64,000 nucleotides of DNA from Chersky-840 sp963810195 (GTDB taxonomy: Bacteria; Actinomycetota; Acidimicrobiia; Acidimicrobiales; UBA8190). Shown piece after piece: positions 16,221 to 23,945 of the stretch (its first letter is position 1; every line of letters starts with the position of its first letter). The notes below the pieces were generated by a model that did not search any database, had not been told where the DNA came from, and saw only the letters and a program-made list of their open reading frames with translations. The DNA lies in the NCBI GenBank assembly GCA_963810195.1, contig CAWEMO010000003.1:266723-330722 (forward strand), given 5' to 3'. A program made the translations under genes and the position numbers.

Positions 16221-18314
16221 TCAGTAGGCGTGCAGGGCGACCAGGATCAGGTCGATGAGCTTGATGAAGATGAAGGGGACGATGATCCCGCCCACCCCAT
16301 AGATCCACACGTTGCGTCGCAGGATGGCGGCTGACGACGCGGCGCGGAATTTCACACCGCGCAGCGCCAAGGGGATGAGCGCCACGATCACCAAGGCGTT
16401 GAAGATCACGGCCGAGAGCACCGCGCTCTGCGGACTGTGCAGCTTCATGATGTTGAGCGCGTTGAGAGGCCCGGGGACGCCTGGTCGCGGTTCATAGAGG
16501 GTGGCGAACAGAGCAGGGATGATGGCGAAGTACTTGGCGACGTCGTTGGCGATGGAGAAGGTGGTGAGCGAGCCCCGGGTGATGAGCAACTGCTTGCCGA
16601 TCTCGACCACGTCGATGAGCTTCGTCGGGTTGGAGTCGAGATCGACCATGTTCCCCGCCTCTTTGGCCGCGGTGGTCCCGGTGTTCATGGCCACACCCAC
16701 ATCGGCCTGGGCAAGCGCGGGGGCGTCGTTGGTGCCGTCGCCGGTCATGGCGACGAGCTTCCCACCCTCCTGCTCGGTCCGGATGAGCGCCATCTTGGCC
16801 TCGGGGGTCGCCTCGGCCAGGTAGTCGTCGACGCCCGCCTCCTGGGCGATGGCCGCGGCAGTGAGCGGGTTGTCACCGGTGATCATCACGGTGCGGATCC
16901 CCATCTGGCGCATCTCGTCGAACTTGTCCCGGATGCCCTGCTTCACGACGTCCTTGAGCTCGATGACACCCAGGATGCGCGCTCCGTCGGCCACCACCAA
17001 AGGAGTGGATCCCGCCCGGGAGAGTCGCTCGACGATCTCGTTGAGCCCTTCGGGGCTCGTGCCACCCTGCTCCTCGACCCAGCGCCGCACCGAGTCGGCC
17101 GCACCCTTGCGAATGTGGCGCCCGTCCATGTCGAGGCCCGACATGCGGGTCGTGGCCGAGAACGGTACGAAACTGTGGTGCTCGCCGAGCTCACGCTCGC
17201 GGATGGCGAAACGCTCCTTGGCCAGCACCACGATGGAGCGGCCTTCAGGAGTCTCGTCGGCCAGCGACGCCAGCTGGGCGGCGTCGGCGAGCTCCTCCTC
17301 GCTGTGGCCGCCGGCGGGGTAGAACGCCGAGGCCATGCGGTTCCCGAGGGTGATGGTGCCCGTCTTGTCGAGCAGCAGCGTCTGCACGTCACCGGCCGCC
17401 TCCACGGCGCGACCGCTCATGGCCAGCACGTTGCGCTGCACGAGGCGGTCCATGCCGGCGATGCCGATGGCCGAAAGCAAGGCCCCGATGGTGGTCGGGA
17501 TCAGGCACACGAACAGCGAGACCAGGATGACCACCGAAACAGTGGTGCCCGAGAAGTGGGCGAAGGGCTGCAACGACACGACCACGGGCAGGAACACGAT
17601 GGTGAGCACGGCCAGGAGAATGGTGAGGGCGATCTCGTTGGGGGTCTTCTGCCGGTTGGCCCCCTCCACCAGGGTGATCATGCGGTCGAGGAAGGTGTGG
17701 CCGCGCTCCGCGGTGATGCGCACCACGATGCGGTCGGAGAGCACCTTGGTCCCACCCGTGACCGCCGAGCGGTCACCCCCCGACTCCCGGATGACCGGTG
17801 CGGATTCCCCGGTGATGGCCGACTCGTCGACCGACGCGATGCCCTCGACGATCTCGCCGTCGGAGGGGATGAGGTCGCCCGCTTCGCACACCACGAGGTC
17901 GCCCTTTGACAACCCCGAAGCGGGTACCCGCTCTTCGGTGCCGTCTGGACGCAGCCGGCGCGCCTCGGTCTCGGACCGCATCTTGCGCAGCGTGTCGGCC
18001 TGCGCCTTCCCCCGGCCCTCAGCCATGGCTTCGGCGAAGTTGGCGAAGATCACCGTCAGGAAGAGCCAGATGGTGATGGACCAGGTGAAGATGCCGGAAT
18101 GGGCGATGGCCTCGATGAAGGTCACGACCGTGCCCACCAGCACCACGAACATGACCGGGTTCTTGACCTGCACCCGGGGATCGAGCTTCTTGAAGGCGTC
18201 GACGAGTGCCCGTCCGAGGATCTCGCGGTCGAAGAGGCCCCGGGCCTCGGCCACGCCGTGTGGCCCGCTGCCGGGTTGTGGCTGTGGTTGTGGCTGGGTG
18301 GTCAAGGTCGTCAT
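16221..18314 (-). CDS. kdpB: Potassium-transporting P-type ATPase KdpB subunit
   Basis: The 697-residue P-type ATPase shows TGES in the actuator domain (SAITGESAPVI), the phosphorylated aspartate in DKTGTITLGNR, KGAADSVRRW and VAMTGDGTNDAPALAQADVG (hinge). It hydrolyses ATP to drive K+ uptake through KdpA at the cytoplasmic membrane. A Gln-Pro repeat leader (PQPQPQPGSG) precedes the conserved region. The ATG overlaps the kdpA stop by one base (TGATG), giving stoichiometric coupling. Confidence 0.97.
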   Translation of the reverse strand: MTTLTTQPQPQPQPGSGPHGVAEARGLFDREILGRALVDAFKKLDPRVQVKNPVMFVVLVGTVVTFIEAIAHSGIFTWSITIWLFLTVIFANFAEAMAEGRGKAQADTLRKMRSETEARRLRPDGTEERVPASGLSKGDLVVCEAGDLIPSDGEIVEGIASVDESAITGESAPVIRESGGDRSAVTGGTKVLSDRIVVRITAERGHTFLDRMITLVEGANRQKTPNEIALTILLAVLTIVFLPVVVSLQPFAHFSGTTVSVVILVSLFVCLIPTTIGALLSAIGIAGMDRLVQRNVLAMSGRAVEAAGDVQTLLLDKTGTITLGNRMASAFYPAGGHSEEELADAAQLASLADETPEGRSIVVLAKERFAIRERELGEHHSFVPFSATTRMSGLDMDGRHIRKGAADSVRRWVEEQGGTSPEGLNEIVERLSRAGSTPLVVADGARILGVIELKDVVKQGIRDKFDEMRQMGIRTVMITGDNPLTAAAIAQEAGVDDYLAEATPEAKMALIRTEQEGGKLVAMTGDGTNDAPALAQADVGVAMNTGTTAAKEAGNMVDLDSNPTKLIDVVEIGKQLLITRGSLTTFSIANDVAKYFAIIPALFATLYEPRPGVPGPLNALNIMKLHSPQSAVLSAVIFNALVIVALIPLALRGVKFRAASSAAILRRNVWIYGVGGIIVPFIFIKLIDLILVALHAY

Positions 18315-20002
18315 CAGAAGAACTTTCCGTGGCTGAGCTGCTCGACGATGGGGCCGAGAGCGACGGCGGGGAAGAAGGTGAGGCCACCGATGATCACGAT
18401 CACGCCGACGACCAGGCCGACGAACATGCCGTTGTCGGTCCGGAAGGTGCCGAGCGACGCCGGGACCACGTTCTTGGCCGCCAGCGCGCCCGCCAGGGCC
18501 AGGGCCGGGATCATGATGCCGAACCGGCCGATCAGCATGTCGATGCCGCCGATGACGTTGTAGAAGGCGGTGTTACCGGTAAGGCCCGCCATGGCCGACC
18601 CGTTGTTGTTGGCCTGCGAGGTGAGCCCGTAGAGGATCTCGGTGAACCCGTGGGGCCCCGAGTTGAGCGGGCCGGCCCGCCCGGCATGGATCGACACCGC
18701 GATAGCCGTGAAGACGAGCACGATGATGGGCATGACCAGCGCCCCGAGTCCGGCGAGTTTCACCTCCTTGGCCTGGATCTTCTTGCCCAGGTACTCCGGC
18801 GTTCGCCCGATCATGAGGCCGCCGATGAACACGGCGATCACCGCGTAGATGAGGATCGTGTACAGCCCGCTTCCCGTACCCCCAGGGGTGACTTCGCCCA
18901 GCATCATGCCCGTGAGCGCGCCGAAGCCGCCCATCGGGTTGAACGAGTCGGTCTGACCGTCGATGGCACCGTCGGAGGTCTGGGTCATCGATACGTTGAA
19001 CATGGCGGTGGTGGTGTCGCCGAAGCGCACCTCCTTGCCTTCGGTGTTGCCGACCGTGGAATGGACACCGGCGGCGACCACGGCGGGGTTGTTCGTGTGC
19101 TCGGAGTAGCTGGTGAAACCGACCCAGACGCCGAAGATCAGCACCATGGCGGCCAGCAGGGCGACGCCGTGGCGGATGCTCCCCACCATCTTGCCGAAGG
19201 TGTAGGTGAGGGCGAACGGGATGGAGAGGGTGAGCCAGATGTAGAGCAGGTTGGTGAGCGCCGTCGGGTTCTCGAGAGGGTGGGCCAGGTCGACGTCGAA
19301 GAACCCACCGCCGTTGGTACCGAGCTGCATGATGGGACCCATGAATCCCGCGGGGCCACGGGGGATGGTCTGGGTCACGCCGTTCAGCGAATCGTGGATC
19401 ATCACCGGACCGGCGAGGGTCTGCACGGCCCCTGCGCCCACCACCACGATGCCGGCGAGGAACGCGATCGGAAGGAGGATGTAGAGCATGCAACGGGTGA
19501 TGTCCACCCAGAAGTTGCCGATCGTGGGAGAGTTTTTGCGAGAAAAGCCCCGCACCAAAGCGATCGCCGCGGCGATCCCGACGGCCGCGCTCACGAACTG
19601 CTGCACCGTGAGCACGCCGATCTGCGAGAAGTACGACATGGCCGTCTCGCCGCCGTAGTTCTGCCAGTTGGTGTTGGTCGTGAACGACACCATGGTGTTG
19701 AAGCTGAGCCCCGATCCCACGGCGCCGAAGTGCTGGGGGTTGAGCGGCAACGATCCCTGGATCCTCAGCAGCAGGTAGCCCATGCCGATGAACACGGCGG
19801 AGAAGATCACCAAGGAGCCGGCATAGCGCTTCCACGTCTGCTCGTGGTCGGGGCCGGTGCCGAGGAGCCGGTAGAACGGCCGCTCGGCCCACCCCAGGAA
19901 GTGCACCCGGCCGTCGAAGACGGCCGCCATGTACGAGCCCAGGTACCGCCAGGTAATCCCCAAGGCGATGACGAGAACGACGATGCTCCAGAAGAAGCCC
20001 AT
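18314..20002 (-). CDS. kdpA: Potassium-transporting ATPase KdpA subunit
   Basis: About 562 residues with ten or more TM helices and the four selectivity-filter loops characteristic of SKT-superfamily KdpA: SFNTMVSFTTNTNWQNYGGE, LGTNGGGFFDVDLAHPLEN, FGALTGMMLG and TSQANNNGSAMAGLTGN. It forms the K+ channel of KdpFABC. The ATG at 20002 overlaps the kdpF stop (TGATG). An upstream in-frame GTG at 20011 would lie inside kdpF and is less likely. Confidence 0.96.
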   Translation of the reverse strand: MGFFWSIVVLVIALGITWRYLGSYMAAVFDGRVHFLGWAERPFYRLLGTGPDHEQTWKRYAGSLVIFSAVFIGMGYLLLRIQGSLPLNPQHFGAVGSGLSFNTMVSFTTNTNWQNYGGETAMSYFSQIGVLTVQQFVSAAVGIAAAIALVRGFSRKNSPTIGNFWVDITRCMLYILLPIAFLAGIVVVGAGAVQTLAGPVMIHDSLNGVTQTIPRGPAGFMGPIMQLGTNGGGFFDVDLAHPLENPTALTNLLYIWLTLSIPFALTYTFGKMVGSIRHGVALLAAMVLIFGVWVGFTSYSEHTNNPAVVAAGVHSTVGNTEGKEVRFGDTTTAMFNVSMTQTSDGAIDGQTDSFNPMGGFGALTGMMLGEVTPGGTGSGLYTILIYAVIAVFIGGLMIGRTPEYLGKKIQAKEVKLAGLGALVMPIIVLVFTAIAVSIHAGRAGPLNSGPHGFTEILYGLTSQANNNGSAMAGLTGNTAFYNVIGGIDMLIGRFGIMIPALALAGALAAKNVVPASLGTFRTDNGMFVGLVVGVIVIIGGLTFFPAVALGPIVEQLSHGKFF

Positions 20003-20091
20003 CAGAACCACTCAGGCTTGAACAACGCCACGCCGAGGTAGATGAACACCAGAATCGAGACTGCGAGCAAGATGCCCTGGACGACGGTCAT
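20002..20091 (-). CDS. kdpF: Potassium-transporting ATPase KdpF subunit
   Basis: This 29-residue peptide, MTVVQGILLAVSILVFIYLG followed by VALFKPEWF, has one TM helix and the conserved end (KPE-W/R-F) of KdpF, the lipid-like stabiliser of KdpFABC. The ATG overlaps the stop of the small gene upstream (ATGA) and its stop overlaps kdpA (TGATG). Confidence 0.88.
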   Translation of the reverse strand: MTVVQGILLAVSILVFIYLGVALFKPEWF

Positions 20092-20171
20092 ACGTGATCG
20101 AGTCCCCAGATCAGCCCGAGCATCGCCAACGCGAAGGCGATGATGCCCAGCACAACCAAGAAATCACCCAT
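20088..20171 (-). CDS. 27-residue single-TM peptide heading the kdp operon
   Basis: The peptide reads MGDFLVVLGIIAFALAMLGL then IWGLDHV: a hydrophobic helix ending with a charged tail. It precedes kdpF with an ATGA overlap, so four successive kdp cistrons are chained by overlaps. Short TM ORFs in this position are seen upstream of kdpF in other actinobacteria, though generally unannotated. It may be an extra lipid-facing subunit or a regulatory peptide of the Kdp complex (inference). Confidence 0.7.
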   Translation of the reverse strand: MGDFLVVLGIIAFALAMLGLIWGLDHV

Positions 20172-20195
20172 GGCGCCAGCATGGTCCGGGGCACC

Positions 20196-20243
20196 GTAAA
20201 CGGGCCGTGAACAGGAGGAGCCCGATGTAAAAAAGTTGTGAAC
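20196..20243. promoter_or_regulatory. Tandem direct-repeat operator upstream of the kdp operon
   Basis: GTAAA-N7-GTGAA patterns occur at 20196-20212 and 20227-20243, each 17 bp and 31 bp apart (three helical turns). On the kdp strand each is TTCAC-N6-TTTAC, two half-sites 11 bp apart. This spacing is typical of OmpR-type response regulators such as KdpE. The sites lie 25-72 nt upstream of the first kdp start. Confidence 0.5.
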
Positions 20244-20318
20244 CGCGTCGAGCACTGCGCACAGCGCGGCGAGAGGTAGGGTCAAGCCGGGTGGCGGCGA
20301 GTAGAGGCCAGGTAGGGT

Positions 20319-20873
20319 GTGGCCGTGTCCGAGACGGTCGACCGCTACCGGAGAGTCATGGCGGGCTTCACCTCTCGGGTCAATGGCGTGACGCCGGCGC
20401 AGTGGTCGTCCGCCACACCGTGCCCGGACTGGACGGTGCGCGATCTGGTCGCCCATGTGATCGGGGTCCAGCGCGGTGTGGTCGCACGGCTGGACGAAGC
20501 CCAGTCGGTCGAGGCGGACCGAAACAGCGACCTGCAGGCGCAATGGCTGGATGCGAGCCGTGCGGTCACCGAGGCGCTGGCCGACGAAGGTCGGGCGTCG
20601 AAGGTCGTGGGAGGAATGTTCGGCGAGCAGTCCTTCGAGTCCCTCGTAGGTCGCATGGTGTGCGCCGACCTGCTCGCCCACACCTGGGACCTGGCCCGCG
20701 CCACGGGCCAGGACGAGACGCTCGACCCGGCAGCGGTGTCGAGCGCCCGGGAGTTCCTGGCTCCTCTCGACGACAAGATCCGCGCCCCGGGCGGCTTCGC
20801 CGCCAAGATCGAACCCTCGGCAGACGCGGACGACCAGACGCGGTTCCTCAACTTCTGCGGGCGCGCCGTCTGA
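20319..20873 (+). CDS. TIGR03086-family metal-binding protein (DinB/maleylpyruvate isomerase N-terminal-like)
   Basis: The 184-residue helical protein carries VTPAQWSSATPCPDWTVRDL and VAHVIGVQRGVVARL, the hallmark of the mycothiol-dependent maleylpyruvate isomerase N-terminal family, and VCADLLAHTWDLARATGQ for the third metal histidine. It probably binds a divalent metal and perhaps mycothiol. GTG at 20319 or 20325 could be the start. It diverges from the kdp operon. Confidence 0.85.
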   Translation: MAVSETVDRYRRVMAGFTSRVNGVTPAQWSSATPCPDWTVRDLVAHVIGVQRGVVARLDEAQSVEADRNSDLQAQWLDASRAVTEALADEGRASKVVGGMFGEQSFESLVGRMVCADLLAHTWDLARATGQDETLDPAAVSSAREFLAPLDDKIRAPGGFAAKIEPSADADDQTRFLNFCGRAV

Positions 20874-20973
20874 CTCTCTCCGCCCGTTCCATCGAGCGTC
20901 GTGCGCACCGGGCTCTCAGGGCGCGACCGGCGGGACCGGAGCACGACCGCAGAGAGCCCGGGCGCACACGGGG

Positions 20974-21654
20974 TCAGGCGGAAGTCCCCGAGCCGCTCGA
21001 CCCGCCGGGGGTGGACGAGCTGGTCGACCCGTTGGACGATCCACTGCTCGACCCGGAAGAACTGCTCGACCCGGACGGGGGCGCTCCCTGGCCGGCACCC
21101 GGCGCGGTGCCCGGGCCTGCACCGTGCATGCAGCCTCCGGCCATGTCGCCCGCTACCAGCTTGTCGATGGCGGTGGTCCCGTCGCTGGTCACCGTGCTGA
21201 AGCCGACGTCGTCGCCGATAGCCAGGCCGCTCAACGCGGTGGTACTCCCGTTCTTCTCGAGATCACTCGAGCTGGTCACCGGATACGTGGTGGTGCCGTT
21301 GCTCGTCTTGATGGTCACGCTCGAGGACCCGACGGCGGTGATCGTCCCGTGGAGTGGGAGGGCGGCGCCGGGCGGAACCCCGGATCCTTGAGGACCGCTC
21401 CCCGGCGCCGTGTTGGTACTCGGGCTGCTCGTACTCGTGCTCGGGCTGCTCGTACTCGTGTTCGAGCTCGATCCGCCTGATCCCGTGCTCCCCGACGCGG
21501 CCGCCGTGGTGGTGGTGGTGGCCGCGTTGGCGCTGATCGCCGTGGACGCGACCGCGCCCGCCACGCCACCCACCCCCAGTAGGGCGAGCCCGCTGATCAA
21601 GGCCTTGTTCACCCGGCGCCGGCCTCCTTGTCCCGGCTCAGTCTGTGGTTGCAT
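20974..21654 (-). CDS. Secreted/membrane-anchored Ser/Thr-rich protein with DUF5666-like domain
   Basis: An Arg-rich N terminus precedes a hydrophobic segment (ALISGLALLGVGGVAGAVAS), then a Thr/Ser/Gly-rich spacer and a small beta domain: LHGTITAVGSSSVTIKTSNG, TTYPVTSSSDLEKNG and IGDDVGFSTV. This resembles DUF5666, a beta-barrel OB-like unit found in exported actinobacterial proteins. A Ser/Gly-rich C-terminal tail follows. The function is unknown. A distant relative in architecture is at 51787-52521. Confidence 0.75.
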   Translation of the reverse strand: MQPQTEPGQGGRRRVNKALISGLALLGVGGVAGAVASTAISANAATTTTTAAASGSTGSGGSSSNTSTSSPSTSTSSPSTNTAPGSGPQGSGVPPGAALPLHGTITAVGSSSVTIKTSNGTTTYPVTSSSDLEKNGSTTALSGLAIGDDVGFSTVTSDGTTAIDKLVAGDMAGGCMHGAGPGTAPGAGQGAPPSGSSSSSGSSSGSSNGSTSSSTPGGSSGSGTSA

Positions 21655-21851
21655 GATGAGGCTCCTTTCCGATCCCTCCCGATCTGGGGGGCATGGTCGA
21701 GCATGCGCTCTCCCCCTTTCGACGCGCGTAGGGCAGCCTGTGTGTCACGTTGCAATTCACCCGGCGCGCCACCGGCCGGCACGACACACACGGCAAACGC
21801 GCCACAGCTCGGACACAGCGGCCGCTCAGTGCGGTGTCAGTGGCTCGTTCT

Positions 21852-22256
21852 TCAGGGCCACATCCGCCAACGGTGGATGTCGATGACGAGCACGGGCCCC
21901 GGCGGACGCACCGAGCGGTACTGCTCGTACTTGTCGGCCAGAAGCGCAATGGCCCGTTCCCGCTCGACGGCCGTGTCGGCTGTGCGCGCGCTGCCGTCGA
22001 CCCGAACCCACCACAATTGCGCCCAGTCCTCGTCGTAGTGGTCCACGAGGAGCGACGCCGCGCCGTTGGACCTGATGTTCTGCACGCGCCGGAGGGCGAG
22101 CGTGGTCTTGGGCTTGCCGTCGACCGCCGAGTAGAGGGTATCGCCGTCGATCGCGAAGCAGCACGGCACCACATGGGCCCGGTTCTGTGCGGTAACCGTT
22201 GCGAGGTATCCGACTCTCGCCGACGTCAGCCGGCTCCGGGCTGTTGGCGTGTCCAC
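21852..22256 (-). CDS. PPOX-class, F420-type, split-beta-barrel oxidoreductase
   Basis: The 134-residue protein has the FMN/F420-binding split barrel: RLTSARVGYLATVTAQNRAH, VVPCCFAIDGDTLYSAVDGK, ALRRVQNIRSNGAASLLVDH and a C-terminal VLVIDIHRWRMW. The size and sequence fit the TIGR03668-like (F420-dependent PPOX) branch. The substrate is unknown. It starts 42 nt after the sigma factor stop on the same strand. GTG at 22256 is the start. Confidence 0.85.
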   Translation of the reverse strand: MDTPTARSRLTSARVGYLATVTAQNRAHVVPCCFAIDGDTLYSAVDGKPKTTLALRRVQNIRSNGAASLLVDHYDEDWAQLWWVRVDGSARTADTAVERERAIALLADKYEQYRSVRPPGPVLVIDIHRWRMWP

Positions 22257-22298
22257 GTCCCGACTGTACCGACCTACCCGTGGAGCAGCGCTACAGGA

Positions 22299-23234
22299 CT
22301 ATCCGTTGAGCAGGTCGCGCGCGCCGTTGTCGATGCTGGGGTGCCGGAGCTTGGACATGGCCTTGGCCTCGATCTGGCGGATCCGCTCACGCGTCAAGTT
22401 GAAGTGGCGGCCCACCTCCTCGAGGGTCCGGGGCGCGCCCTTCCCGAGGCCGAATCGCAATCGCAGAATGGTGGCCTCGCGCTCGTCGAGAGGGGCGAGC
22501 AGGCGGGTGATCTCGTCGGCGAGGAGGGAGTCGGCCGCGTAGTCGAAGGGGGACACGGCGTTGACGTCGGCCACCACGTCGCCGAAGTCACTCTCGCCCT
22601 CGGAAGCCAGGGACTCCGACAGCGACAGCGGCTCGGTCCGCCAACCCAATGCCTCGACCAGCTTCTCCCGGGACAGCTCGGTCTCGCACGCCAATTCTTC
22701 CAAGGTGGGACGGCGACCCAGCTTGAGCTCGAGAGCGGTTCGCGACCAGTTGATCCGCGTGAGCATGTCCCCGGCGTGCGCGGGCAGGCGGATGGTACGG
22801 CCCGTGTTGGCGATCCCCCGGCTGATCGCCTGACGTATCCACCAGGTGGCGTAGGTGGAGAACTTGAAACCCTTGTTCCAGTCGAACTTTCCCACCGCAT
22901 GGATCAGGCCGAGGTTGCCCTCCTGGACGAGGTCGAGGAGGGGGACGCCCGAAGCCTGGTACTTCTTCGCGATCGACACGACGAGCCGGAGATTGGCGTG
23001 CACGAAGGCCCGGTGGGCCTCCTCCCCCAGGGCGACCGATCGGCGCAGTGTTCGTCTCTCCGCCGCCGAGAGCCCCTCCGCCGCAGCCTCGGTCGAGGAA
23101 GCTTGACGGCCAGCCTCGATGAGCTTGGCCAGTCGGGTCTCCTCGTGCTTGGTCAGCAACGCGTACTGCCCGATGCCCTTCAAGTAGAGCTTGACGATGT
23201 CGGACCCATCGCGCTCGACACGCTGACCCGCCAT
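22299..23234 (-). CDS. Group 2 (SigB/HrdB-like) sigma-70 factor
   Basis: 311 residues carry region 1.2 (DIVKLYLKGIGQYALLTKHE), region 2 (HANLRLVVSIAKKYQASGVP, LLDLVQEGNLGLIHAVGKFD, FKFSTYATWWIRQAISRGIA), region 3 and region 4.2 (TLEEVGRHFNLTRERIRQIE). Region 1.1 is absent, and the length matches the non-essential primary-like sigma factors of actinobacteria. The ATG follows GAGGAGG. The two promoter-recognition helices are near consensus, so it should read housekeeping-type promoters, probably under stress or stationary phase. Confidence 0.93.
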   Translation of the reverse strand: MAGQRVERDGSDIVKLYLKGIGQYALLTKHEETRLAKLIEAGRQASSTEAAAEGLSAAERRTLRRSVALGEEAHRAFVHANLRLVVSIAKKYQASGVPLLDLVQEGNLGLIHAVGKFDWNKGFKFSTYATWWIRQAISRGIANTGRTIRLPAHAGDMLTRINWSRTALELKLGRRPTLEELACETELSREKLVEALGWRTEPLSLSESLASEGESDFGDVVADVNAVSPFDYAADSLLADEITRLLAPLDEREATILRLRFGLGKGAPRTLEEVGRHFNLTRERIRQIEAKAMSKLRHPSIDNGARDLLNG

Positions 23235-23582
23235 CCCCAACGGCCTCCTCGGTCCGGCCGGGCCGAACCCATCATCCCGAACCGCGTGGGTGTGCTGGAG
23301 TTGCCGGGGTGTGGACGGCTCGGCCGTTCGCACACCTACCCGTCGCTGATCCCGCCTCGGACGATACCAGGTGACCGTGGCGAAAGAACCGGATCGGGAC
23401 CGAGCTCTCCTGCTCATCACCACACTCCATCGTCCTAGGGCCCGTGTTCCGATAAGATGGTGTTAAGTCGACCCGGTCCAACAGCCACATGGCCGTTCCC
23501 CGAGCGATGCGTTGAGCTCGTAAGGGAGACACGATGGTCAGTGGCACGGTGCAGCGGTGTGGCACGGTCCGGAGTGTGCCGC

Positions 23583-23945
23583 GTGCCTAGGGACCGGGAC
23601 GTCCGGCCTCGCGACCAGGACCGCGACAGCGAGCGCGAACGCAAGGACTCGCGCGGCCCTCGTCGGGGAAGCAGCGACGAGGACGCACTCCGGCTCCGCG
23701 AGGAGGGCCGCTCGTATGCGGCCGTTGCCAGATCACTGAACCTGAAGCGGTCCAACGACGCCCTGGCTGCGTTCATGCGGGCCCTCCGTCAGCGCCCCGA
23801 CGCCGAGAGAGCCGAGCTCATCGGTCGCGAGAGGGGACGCCTGGATCAGCTCGAGACCCGCATCCGTGACCGGGACAAGGACGATCCCGCTCGCCTCGAC
23901 CGACGCCTCGGTGCGCTCGAGAAGCTGCGGAGCTCTCTTTCCTGA
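23583..23945 (+). CDS. Hypothetical small basic/acidic protein
   Basis: About 120 residues from GTG at 23583, preceded by CGGAG. The N terminus is rich in Arg/Asp/Glu (RDRDVRPRDQDRDSERERK), then SDEDALRLREEGRSYAAVAR with SLNLKRSNDALAAF, a helix-turn-helix-like stretch (compare helix-turn-helix repeats of the resolvase type), and a charged helical tail. It was not recognised as a named family. The 3' 100 nt overlap antisense with the end of the DEAD-box reading frame, suggesting that frame is not fully used. Confidence 0.55.
   Translation: MPRDRDVRPRDQDRDSERERKDSRGPRRGSSDEDALRLREEGRSYAAVARSLNLKRSNDALAAFMRALRQRPDAERAELIGRERGRLDQLETRIRDRDKDDPARLDRRLGALEKLRSSLS

Noticed and set aside
16437..20041. 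Long plus-strand frames across the kdp operon
   Set aside because: They are antisense to kdpA and kdpB, with His/Arg/Gly-rich non-protein-like composition.
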